Shown piece after piece: positions 7,150-15,467 of a DNA stretch of 47,342 bases (positions within the stretch are counted from its first letter, which is position 1; every line of letters starts with the position of its first letter). A program made the position numbers and the translations under genes. Origin of the DNA: an uncultured Oscillospiraceae bacterium (GTDB taxonomy: Bacteria > Bacillota > Clostridia > Oscillospirales > Ruminococcaceae). The stretch lies in assembly GCA_910587135.1 (NCBI GenBank), contig CAJULF010000021.1, positions 1 through 47,342 of the forward strand, in the 5' to 3' direction. The notes beneath the pieces are model-generated. The model ran no database searches. It was given only the letters and a program-made list of their open reading frames with translations, and was not told the origin of the DNA.

Positions 7150-7752
7150 TCAAATTTTCCCGAACAGCGCAGATATTCTCCCGAAAAATCCCAGCTCCTT
7201 ATTGGCTTTGGCAAGAAGCTGCTTCGCCTTGGCGCTTTTTTTGAGCTTCATTGACATTTTCGCGCACCGGCAGGCTTTGGCGGGTTCGTTTGCCGCCAGA
7301 TATATCTTGCCAAGCTCCAGCCAGCGATATTCTATGTGATTTTCGCGTATAAGCTCAGGGGTGTCGCAGTAATCTATGCAAAAGCGCAGGCAGTCTATCG
7401 CGTCCTGAATAAACTCGGGGGCGCACTGCTTCTCGTCCTCCACAATCTCTTCAAGCGTGGTGTAGTATTCCCAGTGAATATCAAAGGAATCGGGGTGCAG
7501 CGCGAGCGCTTTCTGATAGTACTTGCGCCCTTCTTTCAGCCGATATGTAAATACCATAAGCCAGCTTCCGAGAAAATTACAGAACTTAGCCAGCTCATGC
7601 CGCTCTTCAAATGTTTCGGCGCACAGCTCACATCTGTCCAGAACGGTTTCGGCATCGGCTATGAACTCATTTTCCGCAGCCTCGTTTTCAAGTCTGCACG
7701 CGCCGTGTTTGCGGTGAAATTCGGCAATATCATTTTTTATATCTTCAAGCAC
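7150..7752 (-). CDS. TPR-like helical-repeat protein, paralogue 2
   Basis: 200 aa with a GTG start at 7752, GGAGG 7 bases upstream. The central block (YYQKALALHPDSFDIHWEYYTTLEEIVEDEKQCAPEFIQDAIDCLRFCIDYCDTPELIRENHIEYRWLELGKIYLAANEPAKACRCAKMS) is clearly homologous to the protein at 5591-6163, but the C-terminus differs (basic, KLKKSAKAKQLLAKANKELGFF). Together with the SUKH-like gene between them this suggests a locally duplicated cassette. The terminal codons run into the SLR2 remnant, so the very end of the protein may be altered by it. Confidence 0.75.
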   Translation of the reverse strand: MLEDIKNDIAEFHRKHGACRLENEAAENEFIADAETVLDRCELCAETFEERHELAKFCNFLGSWLMVFTYRLKEGRKYYQKALALHPDSFDIHWEYYTTLEEIVEDEKQCAPEFIQDAIDCLRFCIDYCDTPELIRENHIEYRWLELGKIYLAANEPAKACRCAKMSMKLKKSAKAKQLLAKANKELGFFGRISALFGKI

Positions 7753-7849
7753 AATTTATCCTCCATACATACAAACGTTAAAATGACTAATTAGGCAGTT
7801 ATTCACCATGAATAAAGACAAACCGGAATTGTTAACGAAATTACAATCA

Positions 7850-8297
7850 TTAAATCGAATCAGTGTTAAAACCGTCAAATTCAAAAGTATCCGATTTCGG
7901 ATCGTAATAAAAGTGTATTCAGCTCCTAAATAATCGTCAATGGGTGAACGCACAGACCAAGTCGGATAATGCCCTAAAAAGTGCATATAAATATAGTCAT
8001 ATATCCGATCATTCAGTGCTTTCAACCCTACACTGCCAACATACCATTCACCTGTCATTTCTTCTGCGAATGGAAAATCTTCATCCGGTTCTGCGGCCAC
8101 GCTCAAGCATCCAGTAAATAATCCCATGCTGCTTTTTCTGCCATAGAAAGAAGTTTTGACTCATGTCGCTGATAAGCAGCTTTTAATTCTCCCGGCTCGA
8201 AGTTAAGGGACTTCATCTTATCTCCATAGCATACATATTCATTATTTATATTTGGATTTGGCATTTCAATCCGTTTTAATGAATCTGTTTGTTTCAT
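7850..8297 (-). pseudogene. Gene of about 150 codons broken by two single-base losses
   Basis: The first part (from ATG at 8297, MKQTDSLKRIEMPNPNINNEY...AEKAAWDYLLDA) stops at 8103. The next segment continues in the next frame (SVAAEPDEDFPFAEEMTGEWYVGSVGLKALNDRIYDYIYMHF...GAEYTF). A third segment in another frame (YYDPKSDTFEFDGFNTDSI) ends at 7850. Both frame changes are fixed by adding one T, at about 8104-8107 and in the T4 run at 7909-7912, giving one continuous protein. No family recognised; it may belong to the same immunity-like cluster. Either a true pseudogene or a sequencing error in two T runs. Confidence 0.65.
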
Positions 8298-8345
8298 GTG
8301 TTTTCCTACTAAAATATAGAGTTGCCGTTTTGATTATATCACGGT

Positions 8346-9155
8346 TTATACATTCATATATTTTTCCAAGAATTCCGCGGAAAGCTCTATCCAGCGGTGA
8401 CAGTTATCAAGATAGAACGCCTCGTTCCAACCCGTTGCCTTATCGCATGTGGACAGCCCGTGAGGTCCCTCGTCAAACAAGTGGAGCTCCACGGGGATTT
8501 TATTGGATATGCACGCTTTTACCATCACAAGGGAATTGTGGGCGGAAACGCAGTCGTCGTTTGCGGTGTGCCATATAAATATGGGCGGCGTTTTAGGCGT
8601 TACCCTGTTCTCCAGCGACAGCCGCGAAAGATCGCTGCGGCTTGCCTCCTCACCGAGCAGTACCTTGAAGCTGCCCTCGTGCGGAGCGGTGACCCCGCTT
8701 ATAACGGGATAGCAGAGTATAGCGGCGTTGGGACGAAGCTCCTCGTTTTCGCAGCCTATGGTTTTAAGCAGCGAAGCGTCATTCCACATGGTGGCAAGGC
8801 AGCCCGCCAGATGTCCGCCCGCCGAGCAGCCCAGCACCGCCAGCTTCTGCTGGTCAATATGGAACTCCTCCGCGCGCATGCGTATCTTATAGAAGGTGTA
8901 AGCGGCGTCGGTGAGAGCCGCGGGAAATCTCGCGTTGCAGGTGTATGTTACCACAAACGCGGCATAGCCACGCGCAAGATACTGAAGCGCAATCGGCTCT
9001 CCCTCGCGGTCGCTGCAAAACTCATAGCTTCCGCCGGGGAATATCACCACACCGGGGCGCTTTTCGCAGAACTGAAGCCCCGCAATGCTGTCGGGCAGAT
9101 ATGCCTTCACGGACGCGGTCTTTTCCTGATTGATAAAAAAGGTTTTTATTGTCAT
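8346..9155 (-). CDS. Alpha/beta-hydrolase, acetyl-esterase-like
   Basis: 269 aa, soluble. Residues 36-42 carry the oxyanion-type segment (VVIFPGGSY), nucleophile Ser111 sits in GCSAGG, the acid lies in IWHTANDDCVSAHNS and the histidine in GPHGLSTCD, so the full triad is visible. This arrangement is that of the BD-FAE/Aes-like esterases acting on acetyl or feruloyl esters of plant polysaccharides or small esters. Start at 9155: GGAGG is 8 bases upstream. Monocistronic. Confidence 0.85.
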   Translation of the reverse strand: MTIKTFFINQEKTASVKAYLPDSIAGLQFCEKRPGVVIFPGGSYEFCSDREGEPIALQYLARGYAAFVVTYTCNARFPAALTDAAYTFYKIRMRAEEFHIDQQKLAVLGCSAGGHLAGCLATMWNDASLLKTIGCENEELRPNAAILCYPVISGVTAPHEGSFKVLLGEEASRSDLSRLSLENRVTPKTPPIFIWHTANDDCVSAHNSLVMVKACISNKIPVELHLFDEGPHGLSTCDKATGWNEAFYLDNCHRWIELSAEFLEKYMNV

Positions 9156-9256
9156 TTTATTGTCCTCCCACCCGATGGGTTTATTTACTATATTGTAACA
9201 TTTTTTCTCAAATAAATCAAGTGGGTGTGAAAAATTTAAGTAAATTACTTTTGTAC

Positions 9257-9285
9257 TTGACAATACGCGGAATAAAATGTATAAT
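9257..9285 (+). promoter_or_regulatory. Consensus promoter ahead of the lipoprotein remnant
   Basis: TTGACA (9257-9262), 17 bases, TATAAT (9280-9285). It now leads into a broken gene; the transcript could reach the GNAT gene at 9563, for which no closer promoter is obvious. Confidence 0.75.
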
Positions 9286-9329
9286 TATAAAATGACCGTA
9301 GTGTTTTGAGCGACAACAGGGGAATATTT

Positions 9330-9489
9330 ATGAAAATAAAAACAAGCTTTATTGTGCCAATATTTTGTCTGACCGCTTTAGCGGGCTGCGCGCCTGCGTC
9401 TGTACGAAGCCGCGGGGGATGTTTTTGTTGATTTTGTTACAAGTCGGGCATTGATTGTTGACGATTTATATTTTGACAGCAGGGAATAA
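9330..9489 (+). pseudogene. Remnant of a lipoprotein gene
   Basis: ATG at 9330 behind GGGG starts a lipoprotein signal peptide MKIKTSFIVPIFCLTALAGC with a good lipobox (ALAGC), but the frame stops after 33 codons. In the next frame the sequence YEAAGDVFVDFVTSRALIVDDLYFDSRE ends in TAA at 9489 and looks like the true C-terminus. The middle is missing, so a deletion plus frameshift has removed the body of the gene. Its promoter is intact. Confidence 0.55.
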
Positions 9490-9562
9490 CAAAGTTTTAG
9501 ATTATTTTGCGGTTTTAAGACTCAGGGCAGGTATTGATAATTGTTAAATGAAAGAGATTATT

Positions 9563-10027
9563 ATGAATACAGAAAATATAATTATATATAAGGTAGATTC
9601 TGATACGGATTTAAGCAGAAAATTAGTAACATTTATTCAGAATAGCTCATGGGCTGATGTCAAAGACCATACCATTCAGATGATAATGGAAAACACATTT
9701 AGCGACTGGGAGTCCATGTTTGCTGCGATGGACGGAGATATTATAATCGGCCACGCATCTGTTATGAAAACAGATTATTATCCGCTTCCGGATATCTATC
9801 CTTGGATATCAACAATTTTTGTTACGGAAAAATACCGCGGTATGAGGATCAGTGAAAAATTGATTGAATATATAAATCAATACGCAAAGAAACTCGGGTT
9901 TTCCCGCACTTATATTCCGTCAGAGTATATGGGGCTATATGAAAAATACGGATATAAATATCTTAAAGATATAACCAACTATGGCGGCGGAAAAGATCAT
10001 TTATTTGTAAGGGAATTGCAGCCGTAA
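9563..10027 (+). CDS. GNAT-family N-acetyltransferase
   Basis: 154 aa. The acetyl-CoA motif A is clear: PWISTIFVTEKYRGMRISEKLIEYINQYAKKLG (R-G-x-x-I-S-E-K as the pyrophosphate loop), followed by YIPSEYMGLYEKYGYKYLKDI as motif B with the usual FYEKxGF-like block. The start at 9563 is preferred because AAAGAG lies 6 bases upstream; an ATG five codons earlier has no site. Substrate unknown. Confidence 0.8.
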   Translation: MNTENIIIYKVDSDTDLSRKLVTFIQNSSWADVKDHTIQMIMENTFSDWESMFAAMDGDIIIGHASVMKTDYYPLPDIYPWISTIFVTEKYRGMRISEKLIEYINQYAKKLGFSRTYIPSEYMGLYEKYGYKYLKDITNYGGGKDHLFVRELQP

Positions 10028-10140
10028 TGTTTGCTTTCAATCTATCGGCAATGATAAACCGCGATTTATGAGTTAGTTAAATTACATGTTTTTTTTAAAC
10101 GAGCATATCAAATGACAGGTGCGTTTTTTTATATTTCCGT

Positions 10141-10245
10141 TTTTAAGTAAAAACACAAAAATCCTCTAAACCTCTTGATTTTTTAAAAAATTAGTATAAT
10201 AATTTTATAAGCGTTTAGCACTTACACAGAGAATGTTAAAAAGTA
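10141..10245 (+). promoter_or_regulatory. Decayed duplicate of the htpG promoter and CIRCE
   Basis: About 95 bases closely match the region just upstream of htpG (11055-11160). It keeps TTGATT (10175-10180) and TATAAT (10195-10200), but the spacer is 14 instead of 16, and the HrcA site is degenerate: TTAGCACTT, 7 bases, GAATGTTAA. HrcA binding and promoter strength are probably reduced. Confidence 0.7.
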
Positions 10246-10433
10246 AAGATATCAAAATTTATTGGATGAGAACTTCATCATTGCCGTCAGTAATATCAGG
10301 CTCAAGGGGGAACGTAAGCGTCCTCAAAAACGATATAATATATGTCGAAGAAGAAACATACGATGACATCGAGCTTATGGCGCGTCTGTACAAAGCTTCG
10401 GGGATACTCCTGCTGAGTTTTCCACGCCAATAA
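10233..10433 (+). CDS. Doubtful small ORF (66 codons) between duplicated promoter and kinase
   Basis: 66 codons (MLKSKDIKIYWMRTSSLPSV...ELMARLYKASGILLLSF). The ATG lies inside the decayed CIRCE and has no ribosome binding site at proper distance. It could be a real heat-inducible small gene, a remnant of a larger one, or chance. Its stop precedes the kinase start by 23 bases. Confidence 0.3.
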   Translation: MLKSKDIKIYWMRTSSLPSVISGSRGNVSVLKNDIIYVEEETYDDIELMARLYKASGILLLSFPRQ

Positions 10434-10456
10434 AAATCGACAAATAAGGAGAACAT

Positions 10457-11005
10457 ATGTCCACTGTTTATATTTTTTCCGGTCCCTGCGGCTGTGGAAA
10501 GACAACGCTGGCGAAAGCTTATGCAAAATATATTGCAAACAGAAATCAAATTAAACAGGTATACGTCATACACGGAGATGTTTTTGCGGCAGGATTTACA
10601 GAACCCGATAACAGGAACGCACATATATCGTCCGGCAAAATTTTGGAGTGGGAAGATATCCTGAAATTCAATTGGGACTGTATATTGACTGTGGCGCAAA
10701 AAGCCTTGGACAAAGGGCTTGACGTTATTATAGATTATGTGGTCGAAGATGAGCTGCCGCTTGTGCAGGAACTGGCGCGGAAATACGGCGCAAAATTGTA
10801 TTACATAGTGCTGACAGCGTCATGCGATACCATAAAAGAACGGCTAAATAAGCGCGGCGATTCTTACCTTACCGAAAGAGCGTTGTTTTTAAAGAATAAA
10901 TTGGATAATTTGCCGGAAAATCAAGGTCATTTACTTAATAATGTGGGAAAATCTGTTGAGGATGAATTAGAACAGTTAAAAACAGAGAATTTTATCTTGG
11001 AATAA
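10457..11005 (+). CDS. P-loop kinase-like NTPase (AAA_33 type)
   Basis: 182 aa. Walker A is GPCGCGKTT (residues 9-17); LDVIIDYVVED is in the Walker B position; LTASCDTIKERLNKRGD provides the LID arginines. This pattern is that of small zeta-toxin/adenylate-kinase-like phosphotransferases (AAA_33/AAA_18), whose substrates include antibiotics, nucleotides and small metabolites. AAGGAG is 7 bases before the ATG. It lies between the two copies of the htpG promoter region, so it may have become heat-regulated. Substrate not assignable. Confidence 0.75.
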   Translation: MSTVYIFSGPCGCGKTTLAKAYAKYIANRNQIKQVYVIHGDVFAAGFTEPDNRNAHISSGKILEWEDILKFNWDCILTVAQKALDKGLDVIIDYVVEDELPLVQELARKYGAKLYYIVLTASCDTIKERLNKRGDSYLTERALFLKNKLDNLPENQGHLLNNVGKSVEDELEQLKTENFILE

Positions 11006-11099
11006 TATATTTTTACATGATAGTACAGTTTTGGGGTATTTGGCTTTTTTCACACTGTTTCTGATTTTGAGTAAAATCGCAAAAAATCTTCTAAACCCC

Positions 11100-11127
11100 T
11101 TGATTTTTTTTAAAAAAGTAGTATAAT
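11100..11127 (+). promoter_or_regulatory. htpG promoter
   Basis: TTGATT (11100-11105), 16-base spacer, TATAAT (11122-11127). The predicted start at about 11134 puts the CIRCE element immediately downstream, the classic position for HrcA repression. Confidence 0.8.
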
Positions 11128-11141
11128 AATTTTATAAGCGT

Positions 11142-11168
11142 TTAGCACTCACAAAGAAAGAGTGCTAA
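11142..11168. promoter_or_regulatory. CIRCE operator (HrcA binding site)
   Basis: TTAGCACTC-N9-GAGTGCTAA is a perfect match to the CIRCE consensus. It lies between the htpG promoter and the gene, so htpG is under HrcA control here, as in many Clostridia, unlike B. subtilis where htpG is HrcA-independent (known from the literature). Confidence 0.95.
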
Positions 11169-11207
11169 AACATTGAAATTGATAACAGATTTTAAAGGAG
11201 CGATTTT

Positions 11208-13085
11208 ATGGAAACAAAAGAATTCAAGGCGGAATCCAAGCGGCTGCTTGAGATGATGATCAACTCTATCTACACCCACAAAGAAATATTTTTAAGGGAA
11301 CTTATCTCCAACGCAAGCGACGCAATGGACAAGCTGTATTTCAAGTCAATGAGCGAGAACACGGGCATTACCCGCTCGGATATGGCAATAACCATTGAAG
11401 CGGACAAGGACGCGCGCAAACTGACTATTTCTGATAACGGCATAGGCATGACAAAAGATGAGCTGGAAAACAATCTCGGCACTATTGCCAAGAGCGGCTC
11501 TCTTGCATTTAAAAACGAGAACGAAAGCACGGAGGACGTCAATATTATCGGTCAGTTCGGCGTGGGCTTCTATTCCGCGTTTATGGTCGCAAAGCGCGTT
11601 ACGGTGATCTCCAGAGCATACGGCGAGGACACCGCCTATATGTGGACAAGCGAGGGTGTAGAGGGCTACTCCATTGAGGAAGCGGCTAAGGACAGCCACG
11701 GAACGCAGATCATTCTGGAGATAAAGGACAACTCCGAGGAGGAAAATTACGACGAATTTCTGACCCCATATAAAATCAAGTCGCTGGTCAGAAAATACTC
11801 CGACTATATCCGTTACCCCATAAAAATGGACGTGGAGCACGAAAAGCTCAAGGAGGGCACGGAAAACGAATATGAAAAAGAGACAGTTACCGAGACCCTC
11901 AACTCCATGACTCCCATCTGGAAAAAATCCAAGACAGAGCTTACCGACGAGGAGTACAATCAATTCTACAAAGATAAATTTTACGACTACGACGAGCCGC
12001 TGCTGCATATCCACAGCAAGACCGAGGGCAGCGCTACGTACAGCGCTCTGCTTTACGTTCCCGCCAAAGCTCCCTACGACTACTACTCAAAGAGCTTTGA
12101 AAAGGGCTTGCAGCTTTACTCCAGCGGCGTTATGATAATGGATAAATGCGCCGACCTGCTGCCCGATTATTTCAGCTTTGTAAAAGGTCTGGTGGACAGC
12201 GAGGACCTGTCGCTGAACATCTCCCGCGAAATGCTCCAGCACGACAGACAGCTTAAAATTATCGCGAAAAGTCTGGAAAAATCCATCAAGAGTGAACTTA
12301 AAAAGCTGCAGAAGAACGACAGAGAGAAGTACGAAAAATTCTTTGAGGCGTTCGGAATGCAGATCAAATACGGCATTTACGAGGGCTTCGGCTCAAAAAA
12401 GGAAACGCTTCAGGATCTGCTTATGTTCAAGAGCAGCTTCGGCGGCTATGTAACGCTGGAGGAATACGTTTCCCGCATGAAAGAGGAACAGAAATACATC
12501 TACTTCGCCAGCGGCAGCAGCGTAGCGAGAATAGAAGGGCTGCCACAAACCGAACTGGTCAAGGACAAAGGCTATGAGATACTTTATTTCACCGACCACG
12601 TTGACGAGTTCTGCATTCAGATGATGCATGACTATGAGGGCAAAGAGTATAAATCGGTATCCTCCGAGGATTTGGGTCTGGAAACCGAAGCTGAAAAAGA
12701 GGAGATAAAGAAAGAGGAAGAGGACAACAAGGATCTGTTCGACTTCATGACAGAAAAGCTCTCGGGCAAGGTAAAGGCGGTAAAGCTTTCACACCGACTG
12801 AAATCACACCCCGTATGCATTACAAGCGAGGGTATGCTTTCCGTTGAAATGGAAAAGGTGCTTTCCGCAATGCCAACCGAGCAGAATGCAAAGGCGGAGA
12901 AAATCCTTGAGATAAACGCCTCCCACCCCATATACAACAAGCTCAAAGCACTGTACGAATCCGACAAGGACAAGGTGGCGGAGTACGGCGATATCCTATA
13001 CTCGCAGGCTCTGCTTATTGAGGGCATGGCGATAGAAAATCCCGTGGAGTTTACCAATAAGATATGCGAGATAATGGCTGAATAA
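11208..13085 (+). CDS. htpG: Chaperone protein HtpG (Hsp90)
   Basis: 625 aa, cytoplasmic ATP-dependent chaperone. The N-terminal GHKL ATPase has ELISNASDAMDKL, DNGIGMT, and GQFGVGFYSAF (G-x-x-G lid), the middle domain carries LNISREMLQ with the catalytic arginine, and the C-terminal dimerisation domain ends the protein. Length is typical for bacterial HtpG. AAAGGAG is 8 bases before the ATG. It has its own promoter, CIRCE operator and a strong terminator, so it is a single-gene heat-shock unit. Confidence 0.97.
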   Translation: METKEFKAESKRLLEMMINSIYTHKEIFLRELISNASDAMDKLYFKSMSENTGITRSDMAITIEADKDARKLTISDNGIGMTKDELENNLGTIAKSGSLAFKNENESTEDVNIIGQFGVGFYSAFMVAKRVTVISRAYGEDTAYMWTSEGVEGYSIEEAAKDSHGTQIILEIKDNSEEENYDEFLTPYKIKSLVRKYSDYIRYPIKMDVEHEKLKEGTENEYEKETVTETLNSMTPIWKKSKTELTDEEYNQFYKDKFYDYDEPLLHIHSKTEGSATYSALLYVPAKAPYDYYSKSFEKGLQLYSSGVMIMDKCADLLPDYFSFVKGLVDSEDLSLNISREMLQHDRQLKIIAKSLEKSIKSELKKLQKNDREKYEKFFEAFGMQIKYGIYEGFGSKKETLQDLLMFKSSFGGYVTLEEYVSRMKEEQKYIYFASGSSVARIEGLPQTELVKDKGYEILYFTDHVDEFCIQMMHDYEGKEYKSVSSEDLGLETEAEKEEIKKEEEDNKDLFDFMTEKLSGKVKAVKLSHRLKSHPVCITSEGMLSVEMEKVLSAMPTEQNAKAEKILEINASHPIYNKLKALYESDKDKVAEYGDILYSQALLIEGMAIENPVEFTNKICEIMAE

Positions 13086-13099
13086 TAAACGATATAAAA

Positions 13100-13136
13100 A
13101 CCCCCGCGGCGCGCTGAAGCGTACCGCGGGGGTTTT
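13100..13136 (+). terminator. Rho-independent terminator of htpG
   Basis: Stem ACCCCCGCGG/CCGCGGGGGT with a 14-base loop, preceded by A5 and followed by TTTTCT. Because of the A-run on the other side it can work in both directions. Confidence 0.85.
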
Positions 13137-13247
13137 CTATTCCGTTGCCCCTTTTATCGGAATATTTTCACAAGCCACCAAAAAAGCGACCATTCTATTA
13201 TCACCCGCAAAGTGCTCATATGCTTAAAATTAGGTGAATTTATACAA

Positions 13248-13274
13248 AAACGCTGTTGCAAAATGCAGCAGCGT
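13248..13274. repeat. Left hairpin direct repeat of SLR1-A
   Basis: The 27-bp hairpin AAACGCTGTTGC...GCAGCAGCGT matches the one on the right side of SLR1-A at 21 of 27 positions in the same orientation. One stem difference is compensated (T-A here, C-G there). Confidence 0.65.
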
Positions 13275-13467
13275 CAGTCTGTAGAAAAGCCTATTTGCCA
13301 CGCAATTTCGGCGCATTAAATTTCAAAAAGTCGTGCGTTTACGAACGCAAACGCGCGCAGTTTCCGTTAGGCATGCGGAGTGAAGCGTAGCGTAACGGAG
13401 TATGACTAACGGAAATTTTGAAATTTTTTAAATAATTCGCCCTTGGTCAACCTTTATATACAGACTG
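13275..13467 (+). mobile_element. SLR1 copy A (193 bp)
   Basis: Starts CAGTCTGTAGAAAAG and ends TATATACAGACTG, so the termini are inverted repeats. Inside are the conserved blocks GCGCATTAAATTTCAAAAAG and GGAAATTTTGAAATTTTTTA, framing stem 1 (arm CGTGCGTTT) and stem 2 (CCGTTAG/CTAACGG). No coding capacity. It lies between the convergent htpG and ispH-rpsA genes, flanked on both sides by hairpins. Confidence 0.8.
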
Positions 13468-13494
13468 AAACGCCGCTGCACTTTGCAGCGGCGT
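13468..13494 (-). terminator. Hairpin after ispH-rpsA (right direct repeat of SLR1-A)
   Basis: Perfect stem ACGCCGCTGCA-CTT-TGCAGCGGCGT, 14 bp beyond the stop of the leftward ispH-rpsA gene. On the minus strand it is followed by TTT CAGTCTG, that is, the SLR1 end, so the T-run is short. It serves as terminator and as one copy of the duplicated flank. Confidence 0.7.
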
Positions 13495-13508
13495 TGGTAT
13501 ACTTTAAA

Positions 13509-15467
13509 TTATTCCTCGTCATCGGAATCGTCGGAAGCTGTTTCCTCCATCAGCGCCTTGATAGAAAGGGAAACTCTGTTCTTCTCGGTGTCAATTTCGA
13601 TTATCTTCACCTCAACCTCCTGACCGACAGACAATACCGAAGCGATATTGTTTACTCTCTCGGTGGATATCTGAGAAATGTGAATAAGACCGTCAACGCC
13701 CGGAATAATCTGCGCGAACGCACCAAACTCGGTAATGCTTACGATAGTAGCCTTGATAACGTCGCCCTTGCTGTATTCATCAATGAACTTTGTCCAGGGA
13801 TTGTCATCGGGGTCTTTCGCGGAAAGAGAAACTCTCTTCTTCTCGGGGTCGTAGGACTTAACGATAACGTTTATCTTATCGCCTATCTTAACGATATCCT
13901 TAGGGTGACCCACGCGGTTCCATGTAAGCTCGGACGTGCGGACAAGACCGTCCACCGCTCCGATATCAACAAACACGCCGTAGTCCTCGATTGAGCGAAC
14001 CTCGCCAACAAATTTCTGACCAACCTCGATGTTCTCCCAGAACTTTGCTCTCTCGGCATCGCGGACTTCCTTGTTGGCAAGCTTGATAGAGCCTACCACG
14101 CGTCCTCCGCGCTGATCGTTCACCTCGATAATCTTCAGCTTGACGGTCTGCTTGAGAAGCACGTCAAGACTGCCATTGCGGGGAATACCCGTCTGCGAAG
14201 CGGGAATAAAAATACGGGTATTGTCCGAGAATACGATAACTCCGCCCTTTACCACATTGGATACAACGCCTTCGATGGTTTCGTTCGCGTCCTTTACAGC
14301 CATCATCTTTTCAAGGCTGAGAGCCGTATCAACGCGCTTTTTGGAAAGAGCCGCCGTACCTGTGGAATCATCAACCTTTATTACAATAGCGTCGATCACA
14401 TCGCCGACCTTCACAACAGCCGCCACCGCCTCGGGATTATTTGTCAGCTCCTCGCAGGCTATGTAGCCGGTCTGTTTTGCGCCGACCTCTACACAAACCT
14501 CTCTGTCGGATACGCTTACAACAGTTGCCTTAACTCTCATTCCGTTACGTAACTTAATAAAAGACTGATCCGCTTCCAGCAGCGCAGCGAAATCCTCCTC
14601 ATTTTCATTTACAGATCTGATTTCCTCGTTCATTCTCTCATGAACCTCCTTAATAGTGTAGACGGGCGTAGAAGCTCCCGCCGTTATTCCGATAAGACTA
14701 TCGGAGCGCAGACCGCTTAATATCTGCCTGGGTATGTCGGCGGCACTCTCCGCGAATACCGTCCTACAGTGTCTTGCGCAAATCGCCGCAAGTGCGCCTG
14801 TGTTGGAGCTGCTTCGTCCTCCGACTACTATCATCAGCGCAGCCCTCTTTGCCAGCTCCTCCGCGTTTCTCTGGCGCTCCGAGGTGGCGTGACATATTGT
14901 ATCGTATATCTTAACGCGACTGTGATTTCTTGCTATCCTCTCGGAATACTCCTCAAATCTGCCGCGGTCGAAGGTGGTTTGAACGACAAGGGCAACGTCC
15001 TCGTTATCCGAAAGCTCCCCTCTCGTAAAAAGCCCCTCTATATCATCCGCGCCCGCACAGGCGTAAACTCTGCCGACCGCGTGACCCATTATCCCGATAA
15101 CCTCGGGGTGAGTCCTGTCTCCGAGAACCACCACCGCTTCCGCCGAAGTTTCCGAAACGATTTTGTGGATTTTCGCAACGAAGGGGCAGGTCGCGTCGAT
15201 AACCTCCGCGCACAGCTCCGCCGCCTTGATCCCGGTTTGCGCCGAAACTCCGTGTGAGCGTATCACAAGCGGTTTTCCCGCAGCGCTCTCCACATTATCG
15301 GCTATATGAACTCCCTTTTTTTCAAGGGATTTTGTAACAATAGGATTATGTATCAGCGGACCTGACGTCCACACCTCTCCGAACCGCTCCGCCGCTTCTT
15401 CGGTAAGCCGTATCGCGCGCTCCACGCCAAAGCAGAAGCCCGACTTGTCCGCAATTTCAATCCACAT
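13509..15467 (-). CDS. ispH: Bifunctional IspH (HMBPP reductase) / ribosomal protein S1
   Basis: 652 aa fusion. Residues 1-285 are IspH (LytB), the last step of the MEP isoprenoid pathway; the three cluster cysteines are Cys12 (GFCFGVERAI), the one in DATCPFV near 93 and the one in DTICHATSERQ near 191, with PLIHNP and SSSNT substrate motifs. Residues about 305-640 hold four S1 RNA-binding domains (best: FVGEVRSIEDYGVFVDIG... and IKATIVSITEFGAFAQI...). This fusion is characteristic of Clostridia. The start overlaps the plsC stop by 11 bases, so cmk-plsC-ispH/rpsA form one operon joining lipid, nucleotide and translation functions, a common clostridial arrangement. Confidence 0.95.
   Translation of the reverse strand: MWIEIADKSGFCFGVERAIRLTEEAAERFGEVWTSGPLIHNPIVTKSLEKKGVHIADNVESAAGKPLVIRSHGVSAQTGIKAAELCAEVIDATCPFVAKIHKIVSETSAEAVVVLGDRTHPEVIGIMGHAVGRVYACAGADDIEGLFTRGELSDNEDVALVVQTTFDRGRFEEYSERIARNHSRVKIYDTICHATSERQRNAEELAKRAALMIVVGGRSSSNTGALAAICARHCRTVFAESAADIPRQILSGLRSDSLIGITAGASTPVYTIKEVHERMNEEIRSVNENEEDFAALLEADQSFIKLRNGMRVKATVVSVSDREVCVEVGAKQTGYIACEELTNNPEAVAAVVKVGDVIDAIVIKVDDSTGTAALSKKRVDTALSLEKMMAVKDANETIEGVVSNVVKGGVIVFSDNTRIFIPASQTGIPRNGSLDVLLKQTVKLKIIEVNDQRGGRVVGSIKLANKEVRDAERAKFWENIEVGQKFVGEVRSIEDYGVFVDIGAVDGLVRTSELTWNRVGHPKDIVKIGDKINVIVKSYDPEKKRVSLSAKDPDDNPWTKFIDEYSKGDVIKATIVSITEFGAFAQIIPGVDGLIHISQISTERVNNIASVLSVGQEVEVKIIEIDTEKNRVSLSIKALMEETASDDSDDEE

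Noticed and set aside
7756..8127. Independent 123-aa gene at 7756-8127
   Set aside because: Its start lacks a ribosome binding site, its last 45 residues are out-of-frame noise, and the middle joins the segment upstream once a lost base is restored.
13275..13467. SLR1 as a simple transcription terminator
   Set aside because: Real terminators flank the copies, three copies lie in leaders, and the length and conserved ends exceed what a terminator needs.
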